Shown piece by piece: positions 43,198 to 56,517 of a stretch of DNA of 63,494 nucleotides. Made by a program: the position numbers and the translations under genes. The stretch's first letter is position 1. Every line of letters begins with the position of its first letter. The notes below the pieces were generated by a model that saw only the letters and a program-made list of their open reading frames with translations, did no database searches and was not told the DNA's origin. This DNA is from Deltaproteobacteria bacterium (GTDB taxonomy: Bacteria; Myxococcota_A; UBA9160; UBA6930), in assembly GCA_016875395.1 (NCBI GenBank), contig VGRF01000027.1:1-63494 (forward strand), read 5' to 3'.

Positions 43198-45435
43198 ATG
43201 CCGATCGCCATCTCCGAAGAACATCTCGAGCTCGCGCGCGTCGCGCGCACGTTCCTCGCCGACAACGGCGCGCGCGCCGCGAATCGCGCGCAGCTGGAAG
43301 CGAAGCAGGAATCGCTGCCGCCGTTCTGGAAGCCCCTCGCGGAGCTCGGCTGGACCGGGCTCCACCTCTCGGAGAGCTACGGCGGCAGCGGCTTCGGCCT
43401 GCAAGAGCTCGCGGTCGTGCTCGAGGAGATGGGATACGCCGTCGCGCCCGGGCCGTTCCTGCCGACCGTGTGGGCCGCAGCCGTGATTGACGCGTGCGGC
43501 AGCGACGCGCTGAAGCGCGCGGTGCTGCCCGGCCTCGCGTCGGGCGAGGAGATCGGCGCCGTCGGCCTCGATGGCGCGCTCGCGCGCGGTGCGAACGCGG
43601 CGACGGGCGCGAGCGGCGCGCTCGCTCCCTTCGAGCGCGATGCGAAGGCGCCCGCGCTCGACGACGCGCTGCGTGGCGACGCGGGGCTGGTGTTGGGGGC
43701 GGGCCTCGCGAAGTGGCTCGTGCTGGCGGTGGGCGACGATCTCGTCGTGGTGGATCGCGACCAAGAAGGCGTCGCGATTCGTCCGCGCCTCTCGCTCGAT
43801 CCGAGCCGGCGCGTTGCGGAAGTCGTGTGCTCGGGCGTCGCGGTGGACGACTCGCGCGTGATGCGCGGCGCGCGCGCCACCGCACTGCGGCTCGGGCGCA
43901 CGCTCGCGGCGGCGGAGGCGTCGGGCGCGGCGCACGCATGCAGCGAGATGGCCGCGGAGTACGCGAAGGTGCGCGTCCAGTTCGGGCGCACCATCGGCAC
44001 GTTCCAAGCGGTGAAGCACCACTGCACGAACATCCGCGTCGACGCCGAGTGCGCGACGGCCGCCGCGTGGGACGCCGCGCGCGCGGAGCTCGAAAACTCA
44101 CAGGCCGAGATGGCGAGCGCCGTCGCCGCGGCCGTCGCGCTGCCCGCGCTCGCGCGCGCGTGCCAGCTCAACATTCAGGTGCACGGCGGCATCGGGTACA
44201 CGTGGGAGCAGGACGCGCATCTCTACGTGCGCCGCTCCGGCGCGCTCAGCGCGATCTTCAAGCCCGACCAAGCGCAAGCAGACGTGACGCGACTCGCCGC
44301 CGCGGGCGTGAAGCGCGCCTACTCGATCGACCTGCCGCCAGAGGCCGAGGTGTTCCGCGCCGAGGTGCGCGAGTTCGTGGCGAAGTACAAGGCGCTGCCG
44401 GAGGCGGAGAAGCGCAAGACCGTGGCGCGCAGCGGCTACCTCGTGCCGCACTGGCCGAAACCCTACGGCCGCAACTCCAGCGCGATCGAGCAGCTCGTGA
44501 TCGACCAGGAGTTCGCGAAGGGCGGGCGCGAGGCGCAGCGGCCCGAGCTCGGCATCAGCGGCTGGAACACCCTGACAATCCTCCAGCACGGGAACGCGGA
44601 ACAAGTCGCGCGCTGGGTGTGGCCCTCGCTCGAAGGCGAGCTCGAGTTCTGTCAGCTGTTCAGCGAGCCGAATGCGGGCTCCGACGCCGCGGGCGTGCAG
44701 ACGCGCGCAGTCAAAGTGGACGGCGGCTGGCGCGTCACGGGCCAAAAGGTCTGGACGAGCGGCGCACATCTCTGCAACCGCGGCTTCGCGACCGTGCGCA
44801 CCGACACCAACGCGGCGAAGCATCAGGGCATCACCATGATGGTGATCGACATGCACGCGCCGGGGATGACGGTGCGCCCGCTGAAGCAGATCACCGGCCA
44901 CTCCCACTTCAACGAGGTGTTCTTCGACAACGTGTTCGTGCCGGACAGCGACGTGGTCGGCCCCGTCAACCAAGGCTGGACCGTGGCGCGCGCGACGCTC
45001 GGCAACGAGCGCGTCTCGATCGGCGGCGGCGTGCGCGGCAGCGGCCCCGGCGGCCCGTCGCCGCTCTCGCTGTGGCAGAAGCACGCGCCGAACGACACCG
45101 GCGTGCAGCGCGAAGTGGGCACGTTGATCGCCGCGCAAGCCGTCGCGCGCCTGCTCAACCTGCGCTCCGCAGCGCGCGCCGTCGCCGGGGGCGAGCGCGG
45201 CGCCGAAGGCAACATCACGAAGCTATTGGGCTCGGAGACCGCGCAACAAGTCGCCGCGCTCTGCACGCGCCTCGTCGGCGAGCAAGGCGCCGCGTTCGAC
45301 GGCGAAGGCGGCATGGCCGCGATGCTGCTGCTCGCCTCGCGCGGCGGCTCGATCGCCGGCGGCACCTCGGAGATCGTGAGGAATCAGATCGCGGAGCGGA
45401 TCTTGGGGCTGCCGCGGGATCCGTTGTTGAAGTGA
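43198..45435 (+). CDS. Tandem (two-domain) acyl-CoA dehydrogenase, FadE34-like
   Basis: A 745-residue protein made of two acyl-CoA dehydrogenase units. Unit 1 (about 1-375) has the FAD-type C-terminal helices (QVHGGIGYTWEQDAHLYVRR). Unit 2 (about 385-745) has FCQLFSEPNAGSDAAGVQTR, VTGQKVWTSGAH and the C-terminal GGTSEIVRNQIAERILGLPR. Such fused dehydrogenases are known from FadE34-type enzymes acting on steroid side chains, whose relatives are otherwise alpha2beta2 heteromers. A polycyclic or branched substrate is therefore plausible. AAGGAG precedes ATG 43198. Unit 1 appears to lack the usual SEPxAGSD loop, so it may be the non-catalytic half (inference). Confidence 0.9.
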   Translation: MPIAISEEHLELARVARTFLADNGARAANRAQLEAKQESLPPFWKPLAELGWTGLHLSESYGGSGFGLQELAVVLEEMGYAVAPGPFLPTVWAAAVIDACGSDALKRAVLPGLASGEEIGAVGLDGALARGANAATGASGALAPFERDAKAPALDDALRGDAGLVLGAGLAKWLVLAVGDDLVVVDRDQEGVAIRPRLSLDPSRRVAEVVCSGVAVDDSRVMRGARATALRLGRTLAAAEASGAAHACSEMAAEYAKVRVQFGRTIGTFQAVKHHCTNIRVDAECATAAAWDAARAELENSQAEMASAVAAAVALPALARACQLNIQVHGGIGYTWEQDAHLYVRRSGALSAIFKPDQAQADVTRLAAAGVKRAYSIDLPPEAEVFRAEVREFVAKYKALPEAEKRKTVARSGYLVPHWPKPYGRNSSAIEQLVIDQEFAKGGREAQRPELGISGWNTLTILQHGNAEQVARWVWPSLEGELEFCQLFSEPNAGSDAAGVQTRAVKVDGGWRVTGQKVWTSGAHLCNRGFATVRTDTNAAKHQGITMMVIDMHAPGMTVRPLKQITGHSHFNEVFFDNVFVPDSDVVGPVNQGWTVARATLGNERVSIGGGVRGSGPGGPSPLSLWQKHAPNDTGVQREVGTLIAAQAVARLLNLRSAARAVAGGERGAEGNITKLLGSETAQQVAALCTRLVGEQGAAFDGEGGMAAMLLLASRGGSIAGGTSEIVRNQIAERILGLPRDPLLK

Positions 45436-45456
45436 GTGGCGACGAGCGGGGATCCT

Positions 45457-45532
45457 TGGTGAGCGCGGAAGGGATCGAACCTTCGACCTAGGGATTAAGA
45501 GTCCCTTGCTCTACCAGCTGAGCTACGCGCCC
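45457..45532 (-). tRNA. tRNA-Lys (anticodon CTT)
   Basis: A 76-nt cloverleaf on the minus strand. The acceptor GGGCGCG pairs with CGCGCTC (one G-T pair), followed by discriminator A and an encoded CCA. The anticodon loop CTCTTAA gives CTT at 45497-45499. D-arm TAGCTCAGCTGGTAGAGC and T-arm GGTTCGATCC are standard. The 177-base stretch from 45533 to 45709, upstream of it and downstream of the PQQ dehydrogenase, shows no gene and a small hairpin around GGGCTCGCTCGGGGCGAGC. Confidence 0.96.
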
Positions 45533-45709
45533 GAAAAAGGCGACGCACAGTAAGGGGCTCGCTCGGGGCGAGCAAGGGCCGCGCGGCCGTCGGAGACGCA
45601 CTGGACCGACGCCGCCGCGCCGTTACGTCGCCCGCCGCCCCGTGCACCTCACCCCCGCTGCCAGATCAGCGCGCAGCTCAGTGTGCTTCGCCGCACCTCG
45701 CGCCGTCGA

Positions 45710-47677
45710 TCACGGCAGCGTGTACGCGATCACGTGGTCGCCGAGCGGCGAGTCGACGCCGATGTGGCCGCCAGGTGCGACGACGAGGAACTGCTTCGCG
45801 TTCGCGCGCAGCTTGTACGTGATTGGGCCGGCGTGGAGGCCTGCGGGCAAGTCGAAGGTCGCGATGCGCTCGCCGCTGGCCGCGTCGTGCACGCGCAGCA
45901 GCGGCTGCTTCGTGCCGCCGTGGAAGACGAGGCCGCTCGCAGTCGCGAGCGCGGGGCCGAAGCTCGCGCGCGCGGCGTCGACTGCGCCGACGGCGGTGGG
46001 CGCGCGCCACGCGATGTCGCCGCGCGCGAGGTCGACCGCGACGACTTCGCTCCACGGGGGCTTGTTGCACGGCACGCCGTCGTTCAGCAGCAGCGTGCGG
46101 CCGTTGATCTGGCTCAGCTGGTAGCGCTCGCCGACGCCGCGGCCGGTCAGCAGCCACCACGCGTTGCGCAGCGTCACGCCCCGCAGCGGCTTCACGTCGG
46201 CGCCTCCGCCCGTCGCGCGCTCTGCCACTTCGTCGAGGCGAATCACGTGCACGAGGTTGTTCACGGGCACGAACAAGCGCTGGCGCACGGGATCCCACGT
46301 CGCGCCCGACCAGTTCGCGCCGCCGGCGGTGAAGGGGTAGAGGATCGAGCCGCGCGTACTCGGGGGCGTGAAGAGGCCGTCGTTGCGCAGCTCCGCGAGG
46401 CGCTCGCGGCACGCCTTCGCGTGCGCCGGCGTGGGCGCGTACACGTCGCTCGACCGTAACGACTGCGGCACGAGCGCCGGCGGCGCGCTCGGAATCGGCT
46501 GCGTCTTCGACGCGCGCTCACCCGGGAGATCGCTCGCGGGCGCGGGGCGCTCGTGCACGGGAAAGAGCGGCGCACCCGTTTCGCGATCGAGCACGAACAC
46601 GAACCCGTGCTTCGTGGCCTGCGCGACGGCGTCGATGCGCTTGCCCTCCCGCTCGATCGTCACCAGCACGGGCGGCGCAGCGAGGTCGTAGTCCCAGAGG
46701 TCGTGGTGCACGGTCTGGAAGTGCCAGCGGCGCGCACCGGTCGCGGCGTCGAGCGCGACCACCGAGTCGCTGTAGAGGTTGTCGCCGAGGCGGTCGCCGC
46801 CGTAGAAGTCGGGGCTCGGCGTGCTCACGGGCAGGAACACGAGGCCGCGCGCGAGGTCGGCGGTGATCGTGGACCACACGTTCACCGCACCTGTTAGGCG
46901 CGTGCCGTTCTCCCAGGTCTCGCGGCCGGGCTCGCCCGCGCGCGGGACGGTGTGGAACGTCCAGCGCACGGCGCCGGTGCGCGTGTCGAACGCGCGCACG
47001 TGCCCCGGAGGCGCGTCGGGCCGCAGCGTGTCGGCGATCGAGCTGCCGACCACAATGAGATCCCCAACGACCGTGCCCGGCGAGGTGACGTTGTACTCCC
47101 ACTCGTCGTACACGGGCGCAACCCCGTCGAGCAGGTTGACCTCGCCGCGCCTTCCGAAGTCCGCGCACGGCTTCCCGGTCGCGGCGTCGAGCGCGATCAA
47201 GCGCGCGTCGAGCGTCGCCACGAACACGCGCGCTGCGCACTCGCCGCTCGCGCGCGCGTCGCGCCAGTAGGCGACGCCGCGGTTGATCCACATGTTCGCG
47301 TAGGCGCGCCCGCGCTCGAGCTCGGGATCGAACGTCCACAGCTCGCGGCCGGTCTCGGGATCGAGCGCGATCACGCGGTTGCGCGGCGTCGTGAAGAACA
47401 TCCGCCCGTCGACCACGATCGGAGTCGACTCGAACGCGCTGCCGCGATTCACGCGCAGCGGAAACGCGCCCTCGAAGAAGTCGCCATGCCGGTAGCTCCA
47501 TGCCACGCGCAGCTCGCCCACGTTGTCGCGCGTGATGTCCGCGAGCGGCGAGTAGCGCCCGCCGCCCGGCGCGCCCTCCGTGTAGGGCCAGTCGGCTATA
47601 GGCGGTGGCTCCGCGACGGCATCGCCACGGAGCAGCGCGAAGGTGATTAGGGTCGCGACGAGCAGCCGGTGCTTCAC
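45710..47677 (-). CDS. PQQ-dependent (quinoprotein) dehydrogenase, glucose-dehydrogenase-like
   Basis: A 655-residue exported enzyme. A signal peptide ends LLRGDAVAEP, followed by an eight-bladed propeller with tryptophan-docking repeats (VIALDPETGRELWTFDPE; RAFDTRTGAVRWTFHTVP) and the family block HHDLWDYDLAAPPVLV. It would oxidise an alcohol or sugar in the periplasm with pyrroloquinoline quinone, passing electrons to the respiratory chain. No heme motif or membrane domain is present. GTG 47677 overlaps the TetR stop by 4 bases (GTGA), so the repressor controls it directly. Homology begins at this start; the frame is open upstream only as a shadow of TetR. Confidence 0.88.
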   Translation of the reverse strand: MKHRLLVATLITFALLRGDAVAEPPPIADWPYTEGAPGGGRYSPLADITRDNVGELRVAWSYRHGDFFEGAFPLRVNRGSAFESTPIVVDGRMFFTTPRNRVIALDPETGRELWTFDPELERGRAYANMWINRGVAYWRDARASGECAARVFVATLDARLIALDAATGKPCADFGRRGEVNLLDGVAPVYDEWEYNVTSPGTVVGDLIVVGSSIADTLRPDAPPGHVRAFDTRTGAVRWTFHTVPRAGEPGRETWENGTRLTGAVNVWSTITADLARGLVFLPVSTPSPDFYGGDRLGDNLYSDSVVALDAATGARRWHFQTVHHDLWDYDLAAPPVLVTIEREGKRIDAVAQATKHGFVFVLDRETGAPLFPVHERPAPASDLPGERASKTQPIPSAPPALVPQSLRSSDVYAPTPAHAKACRERLAELRNDGLFTPPSTRGSILYPFTAGGANWSGATWDPVRQRLFVPVNNLVHVIRLDEVAERATGGGADVKPLRGVTLRNAWWLLTGRGVGERYQLSQINGRTLLLNDGVPCNKPPWSEVVAVDLARGDIAWRAPTAVGAVDAARASFGPALATASGLVFHGGTKQPLLRVHDAASGERIATFDLPAGLHAGPITYKLRANAKQFLVVAPGGHIGVDSPLGDHVIAYTLP

Positions 47678-48381
47678 GGCAGGTCTCCATGCAGGGCGCG
47701 GCTGACGAACAGGGCGACGCCGTCCTCGATCAGCGCCTCGTCGGCGAAGCGCGGATCCGGAATCGGGTCCCAGTGGCGGTGGATCGCCCACTGCGCGGCG
47801 ATCTCGAGCGTGATGCGCGCGCTGATCGTGGGGTCTGCGATCGGCGCGAGCTGCTTCGCGGCGACGCGCGCACGGATGTAGCGCTCGAGCAGCGCCATGA
47901 TGCCGCCGCGCCCGCCGGTGGAGTAGAGCGCGGCGAGCTCGGGGAAGTCGGGCGAGCAGCGATCGAGCAGCTTGATCCCGATGCGGTGCGCGGCGAGCAG
48001 GCGGAACAGCTCGCGCACGATGGTGTCGATCTCCACCCGCGTGTCGCGCGCGCGCTTCTTCGCGAGTGCGGCTGCGAGCGCGGGCAGTTGCACCTCGCGC
48101 GCGAGGCGAGCCCGCACCTTGCGCAGCGTCGCGCCTGCGCGTGGCGTCGGGACCGGCAGCTCGCGCGGCAGCGGAATCGCGGCGCTGCGATCGGCGTGAA
48201 GCAGCGCCTGCTCGAACAGCGCCTCCTTGCTCTCGAAGTAGAGGTAGAGCGTGCCCTTGGCGACGCCGAGCTCGTCCGCGATGTCGGCCATCTGCGTGCG
48301 GCGATAGCCCTGGCGCAAGAACACGCGGGTCGCTGCGCGAATCGCAGCGTCGAAGCGATCGGTCGGAATCGGTCGCGGCAT
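47674..48381 (-). CDS. TetR-family transcriptional repressor
   Basis: A 235-residue regulator. The N-terminal helix-turn-helix DIADELGVAKGTLYLYFESK (residues ~34-53) is typical TetR, followed by a ligand-binding helical domain that I cannot assign. A perfect 19-bp palindrome 14 bases upstream of its ATG is its probable operator, so it likely represses itself and the coupled PQQ dehydrogenase. The effector is unknown and could be the dehydrogenase's substrate or a lipophilic compound. Confidence 0.9.
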   Translation of the reverse strand: MPRPIPTDRFDAAIRAATRVFLRQGYRRTQMADIADELGVAKGTLYLYFESKEALFEQALLHADRSAAIPLPRELPVPTPRAGATLRKVRARLAREVQLPALAAALAKKRARDTRVEIDTIVRELFRLLAAHRIGIKLLDRCSPDFPELAALYSTGGRGGIMALLERYIRARVAAKQLAPIADPTISARITLEIAAQWAIHRHWDPIPDPRFADEALIEDGVALFVSRALHGDLP

Positions 48382-48394
48382 GGAGCGACCCTAA

Positions 48395-48412
48395 ACTGAC
48401 CGACTCGGTCAG

Positions 48413-48413
<1 letters not shown>
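48395..48413. promoter_or_regulatory. Probable TetR operator (perfect 19-bp palindrome)
   Basis: ACTGACCGACTCGGTCAGT is perfectly symmetric about its central C and lies 14 bases upstream of the TetR ATG. It matches the TGACCGA-n-TCGGTCA style common for self-regulating TetR repressors. Its last base is the first base of the oxoprolinase stop codon, so the operator is built into the end of the neighbouring gene. Confidence 0.8.
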
Positions 48414-52068
<3,655 letters not shown>

Positions 52069-52072
<4 letters not shown>

Positions 52073-54021
52073 GCGCGCGCCTTCGCTCCGTACAGAACGT
52101 CCCGCAGATCGAGCGCGAGGCGCGTGCCGTCCAGTAACAAGTGGCGCGGGTTGAGGCCGGGCGCGCGCACGCTCACGGCGATCCGCGTCGAGTCGACGTC
52201 GCTCGGCGTCGCAAAACCGAAGATGCCTCCCGCGTCGGTCGTGCCATGCGCGATCACGCGCGGCGCCGCGCCCGCGCGGTGCGCTTCCACGAGCACCTCG
52301 GCGCCCGCGAGCGCGGGCTGCTCGCCGCTCGCGTCTGCGTCGTTGTCGGCGACGAGCACGCGCGCGGTGCGCCCATCGGGCGCGCGCTCCACGCGGACCG
52401 CGAGATCGCGCAGCCAGATCATCGGCTCCGCCACGACGCCGGAGAGGCCTGCGTCGATCACGTGCCAGCTCGGATTCGCGCGCAGCGAGACATCCTGCGG
52501 CGCCATGCCGTGGTCGGCGGTGACGACGAAGAGCGTCTCGTCGAACAGGCCGAGCTGATCCAGCAGTGCGAGCACGCGACCGATGCGCTTGTCGCTCTCG
52601 GCGAGTGCGTCGCGTAGACCGTCGGCGTGTGGGCCGTAGTCGTGGCCAGCGCCGTCCGTGAGCACGAGCTCGTGGTAGACGAAGTCCGGCGGCGGCAGAT
52701 CCTCGCGCGTGAACAGCTCGATCACCTGCGCGACGCCGCGCGTGTCGACCACCGCTTCGTCGGCGACGCCCTTGAACTCACGCGCCCAGCGCGGGTGCTG
52801 GTCGACCGAGAGCTGCGCGGTGAGCTCCTTCACGCGCCCGCGGTCGCAGAGGTTGCGGCCCTCGAGCACGGCGTGTTTCGCGCTGCGACCGAACGGCGCG
52901 TAAATCGCGGCCGTCATGCACTGCGATCCGCGCACGCGATGAAACGCCTCGTACAAGCTCTCGATCGCGCCCGCTGCATAGCCTTCGGTGCCCGCCTGCT
53001 TGCCTTGCGGCGACACCGTCTCGCGCGAGGCGCGCAAGTAATAAGTCGGGTTCACCACGTCGTGATGCCCGCACCAGGCGCCGCTGCCGATCGCGGTGTG
53101 GCTGGGCCACGTGATCGAGGGGAAGTTAACGATCGAGCCGCCGCGCAGCACGCCCGCGCGCTCGCGTAGGCGCCGCAGATTCGGCAGGGCCTCGGGGTCG
53201 CGGGCGAGGCGATCCTCCAGCTCGGTCTGGTGCAAGCCATCGAGCAGGAAGACGTAGAGGCGCCGCGGTTTGTCGGGGGCGTCCGCGTCGAGCAGCTCGC
53301 GCAGCACGCGCCCGTCTTGGCGCGCGAGATACACGTCGGGCGCGACGCCGCGCTCGCTCGCCGTTCGCGCCGTGGCGTCGCAGCCGTCGATGCGCGGAAA
53401 ACCGAGCGCGGCGAGGCAGGTCGGCGCGATGTCGACCGCGCGCGCGGCGAGCGCGTGCACGCCGCGCCTAACACCTTTGCCCGAGAGCCACAGCGGCGCG
53501 CGCGCCTGACGCACGTGCAGCGCCCCGTGCGTGCCGGGCTGCGTGCCCTGGCACCAGTCGCGCGGCGAGACGGCGAGATCGGGCGCGTTCGGCGAGTCGA
53601 ACAGCTGGGCCACGCGCTCGTATGCGAACGGGTAGCTCTGCTGCGCCGGTGCGATGAAGCGGCGCGCGGCGTCCTCCGCATCGAACCCACTCGCTGCCGC
53701 AGCGCGCTTTTCCTCGTCGAGCGTCGCGAGCGCGAGTGGGTCCTGATTCGCGACGGGGTTCTCCCCAACGACTTCGAGCACCTCGAAGCCGAGCGCGCCG
53801 CCGTCGCGAATCACGCGCTGGAACCGCACGAGCCCGCGCGCCGACCAAATCTCGTACGCGCCCGGCGCGCCGTTCTCTCCGGCGCGACACGTGAGCACGA
53901 GATCCACCTGCGCGCCGATCTTCGGGTCCGCGAGCAGCGCGTGAATCGCGCGGTTGCCCGACTCCTCCTGCTCGGGATCGAGCCCCTGCCCCGCCAGCCG
54001 CTCCGGTCCGTGAATGCGCAT
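52069..54021 (-). CDS. Alkaline-phosphatase-superfamily phosphodiesterase/nucleotide pyrophosphatase-like protein
   Basis: About 650 residues. Residues 240-530 carry the type I phosphodiesterase core: YVFLLDGLHQTEL (metal Asp), the nucleophile in FPSITWPSHTAIGSG, ELVLTDGAGHDYGPHADG and VVTADHGMAPQDV (metal Asp/His). The N-terminal ~220 residues resemble a second, degenerate phosphatase-fold copy (QGTQPGTHGALHV) without the catalytic set. The C-terminal ~120 residues are a beta-sandwich-like tail. No signal peptide is seen. ATG 54021 is used; the frame is open to 54075 inside the palindrome. It is coupled to the oxoprolinase by a 4-base overlap. The substrate is unknown. Confidence 0.78.
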
Positions 54022-54060
54022 GCGCCGCAGCGTATCGCGCACACCGCGACTCCCCGGAGG

Positions 54061-54125
54061 GGGGACGTTCCGCAAGAAAGTAAAGAAAAGGGCCTGGTTT
54101 CTTTACTTGCTTGCGGAACGTCCCC
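54061..54125. repeat. Long palindrome (28-bp stem) with an AT-rich heart, REP type
   Basis: The left arm (54061-54088) begins GGGGACGTTCCGCAAG and continues AAAGTAAAGAAA. The right arm (54098-54125) pairs at all but one position, around a 9-base loop AGGGCCTGG. The A/T-rich centre is unlike its GC-rich surroundings. Palindromes starting GGGGACGTTCC are, from memory, common in many bacteria and linked to RAYT (Y1) transposases. It separates the SDR stop from the phosphodiesterase start. Confidence 0.8.
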
Positions 54126-54169
54126 GAAGCCTCACTGGACGGGCCGATTCGTCCGCGTCGCCGCGCGCC

Positions 54170-54952
54170 CTACATCACGTAGTTCAGCCCGAGCCGCCCG
54201 CCGTCGGGGTAGATCGTCGTGCCCGTGAGGTACGACGCGTCGTCGCTCGCGAGGAACACCGCGATGCGCGCGATCTCCTCGGGCTCGCCGAGGCGCCCGA
54301 GCGGCGTGCGCGAGAGGATGCGAGCGCGCGCGGCGTCGTCCGTGAGCACGACGTCGCGCAGCATCTCGGTGGCGATCGAGCCGGGCCCGATGCCCATCAC
54401 GCGAATGCCGCTGCGCGCGAGGCCGAGCGCCATCGTCTTGGTGAGCTGATTGATCGCGCCCTTGCTCACCGTGTACGGGACTTGGTTCTCGATCGCGAGC
54501 ACGGCGTTCACGCTGGACATGTTCACGATCACGCCGCGCGCGCCGTTCTCGCGCGCGGGCTGCGCGAGCATCTGCCGCGCCGCCGCTTGCCCGCACAAGA
54601 GCGCGCCCTTCAGGTTGACGCGCAGCACGCGATCGAAGTCCTCCTCGCGCAAGTCGAGGAAGCTCGCGGCGTGCACGATGCCCGCGTTGTTCACGAGCAC
54701 GTCGAGGCGCCCATGATGACTCGCCGCGCTCGCGACGAGCGCATCCGCATCGGCTTTCTCGCCGACGTCGGCGTGGACGAAGCGCGCCTCGCCGCCGGCG
54801 CCGCGAATCTCGGCTGCGACCGCTTCGCCGCGCGCATCGTTCACGTCCGACACGACGACGCGTGCGCCCTCACGCGCGAATTCGCGCGCACACGCGGCGC
54901 CGATTCCCTGCGCGGCGCCCGTCACGATCGCGACGCGATCTCGCAGCTTCAT
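54170..54952 (-). CDS. Short-chain dehydrogenase/reductase (classical)
   Basis: A 260-residue classical SDR: VAIVTGAAQGIGAACA (NAD(P) loop), VLVNNAGIV, catalytic Ser in VNMSSVNAV and YxxxK as YTVSK, then the C-terminal EEIARIAVFLASDDASYLTG. Length is normal. The ATG overlaps the MurJ stop by 4 bases (ATGA), so it belongs to the ATP-grasp/KamA/MurJ operon and is its last gene. The reaction is unknown; similar proteins include 3-oxoacyl-ACP reductases and steroid or sugar dehydrogenases. Confidence 0.9.
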   Translation of the reverse strand: MKLRDRVAIVTGAAQGIGAACAREFAREGARVVVSDVNDARGEAVAAEIRGAGGEARFVHADVGEKADADALVASAASHHGRLDVLVNNAGIVHAASFLDLREEDFDRVLRVNLKGALLCGQAAARQMLAQPARENGARGVIVNMSSVNAVLAIENQVPYTVSKGAINQLTKTMALGLARSGIRVMGIGPGSIATEMLRDVVLTDDAARARILSRTPLGRLGEPEEIARIAVFLASDDASYLTGTTIYPDGGRLGLNYVM

Positions 54953-56517
54953 CCCTTCCTCCGAATGCGCGCACGAACGCGGGCGAACACGTCGCGCGTG
55001 GGCTCGTCGCCGAGCGCGTGAAGCAGCGGCAGTGCGAGTGCGGCGTAGACGACGCCGCCGACTGCCAGCTCGAGGAGCGCGCGCGGCGTCGTGCCGAGGC
55101 CGCTGCGCGTGCCCGCGATGTCGGCCACGAGCCACGCGAGCGCCGCGGTCGGGAGCGAAGCCGCGATCGCGCGCACGAGCGTGCCGAGCAGCGGAAGCAG
55201 GCGCGGCGCGCCGTGCAGGCGACGCGCGACGACGAGCGTCGCGACGGCGTTCGCCGTGATCGCGAGGGCTCCCGCGAGCGCGAGGCCTGCGGCGCCCTGC
55301 TCGCGCCCGAGCCACGCGTAGAGCGGAAACGCCACCACGACGAATGCGGTCCCGAGCAGCATCGGCCGCCACATGTCCGCGCGCGCGTAGAACGGACGAA
55401 CCGCCACGGTCTGCACCACCCACGCCGGCACGCCGAGGCAGAACAGCTGCAGCGCCGTCGCCACCGGCGCGGCGTCGCCGAGCGCGAACTCGCCGCGCAC
55501 GTAGACCGCGCGCACCAGCGCGTCCGACAGCGCCGCCGTGCCGACGCCCAACAACACGGCGATCGCGGTCGAGGCTTGGAGCGTGCGCAGCACGAGCCGG
55601 TCGAGCTCGTCCTTGCGCCCGTCCTCGAGCAGCTTCGAGAAGGTCGGGAGCGCCGCGGTCGCAACGGCTTGGCCCACGAGGCCGACGGGCAGCTGCATCA
55701 AGCGCCGCGCGAACGCGAGTGTCGCGATCGAGCCGACCGCGAGCAGGCCGCCGAAGTAGCGGTCGTACCACTCGTCGACCGTGATCAATGTGACGCCGAG
55801 CATGAGCGGCAGTGCCACCACGAGGTAGCGGCGGAACTCGGGATCGAGCGGCGCGAAGCGGAAGCCGAGCGCGATGCGGCCGCGCGCTTCGTAGAGCGCG
55901 GTGCCGAGCGAGCCGGCTGCCGCGCCGAACAGCGCGCCCCACGCGAAGCCCTCGATGCCGAGCTCGCGGGCGCCGACCGCGCCGCACGCGATGATGCCGA
56001 GGTTGTAGACGATGGGCGCCGCGGCCTGGGAGCCGAAGCGCCCCTCCGCCATCAGCGCGCCGCGCACGATGCCGCCCGCGATGAAGAAGATCTGCGCCGG
56101 CAGCACGATGCGCGTGAGCCGCACCGTGAGCGCCTGCGCCTCGGGCTCGAAGCGCGGGAACTGCAGCGCCACGAACGCGTCGGCGAACGTCCATAACAAC
56201 ACGCTCGCCGCGAGCGCGAGCGCCGTCATCGTGCCGAGCACGGTCGCGAGAAAGCGCTGCGCCGCCGCATCGCCCTGCTCGGACTTCGCGCGCGAGTAGA
56301 GCGGGATGAACGCGATCGAGAGCGCGCCGCCGGCGAGGAAGTAGAAGAGCAAGTCCGGGATCTGGAACGCGGCGTTGTAGGCGTCCGTCGCGCGGCCGCG
56401 GCCCACGAGCGCCGCGATCACCGACTCGCGCACGAAGCCGAGCACGCGCGAGAGCAGTTGGCTCGCGACGAGCAGCAGCGCTGCGAAGCCGACGCGGCGG
56501 GCGGTGGTTTCGGTCAC
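54949..56517 (-). CDS. murJ: Lipid II flippase MurJ (MviN family)
   Basis: A 522-residue MOP-superfamily membrane protein with about 14 helices. It contains the MurJ segments SQLLSRVLGFVRESVIAALV, DAYNAAFQIPDLLFYFLAGG and LPVGLVGQAVATAALPTFSK. It moves lipid II across the inner membrane for peptidoglycan synthesis. GTG 56517 overlaps the KamA stop by 4 bases (GTGA); the next gene overlaps by ATGA. Its place in an operon with an aminomutase and an ATP-grasp ligase is unusual and may mean the flipped precursor carries an altered amino acid (inference). Confidence 0.92.
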   Translation of the reverse strand: MTETTARRVGFAALLLVASQLLSRVLGFVRESVIAALVGRGRATDAYNAAFQIPDLLFYFLAGGALSIAFIPLYSRAKSEQGDAAAQRFLATVLGTMTALALAASVLLWTFADAFVALQFPRFEPEAQALTVRLTRIVLPAQIFFIAGGIVRGALMAEGRFGSQAAAPIVYNLGIIACGAVGARELGIEGFAWGALFGAAAGSLGTALYEARGRIALGFRFAPLDPEFRRYLVVALPLMLGVTLITVDEWYDRYFGGLLAVGSIATLAFARRLMQLPVGLVGQAVATAALPTFSKLLEDGRKDELDRLVLRTLQASTAIAVLLGVGTAALSDALVRAVYVRGEFALGDAAPVATALQLFCLGVPAWVVQTVAVRPFYARADMWRPMLLGTAFVVVAFPLYAWLGREQGAAGLALAGALAITANAVATLVVARRLHGAPRLLPLLGTLVRAIAASLPTAALAWLVADIAGTRSGLGTTPRALLELAVGGVVYAALALPLLHALGDEPTRDVFARVRARIRRKG

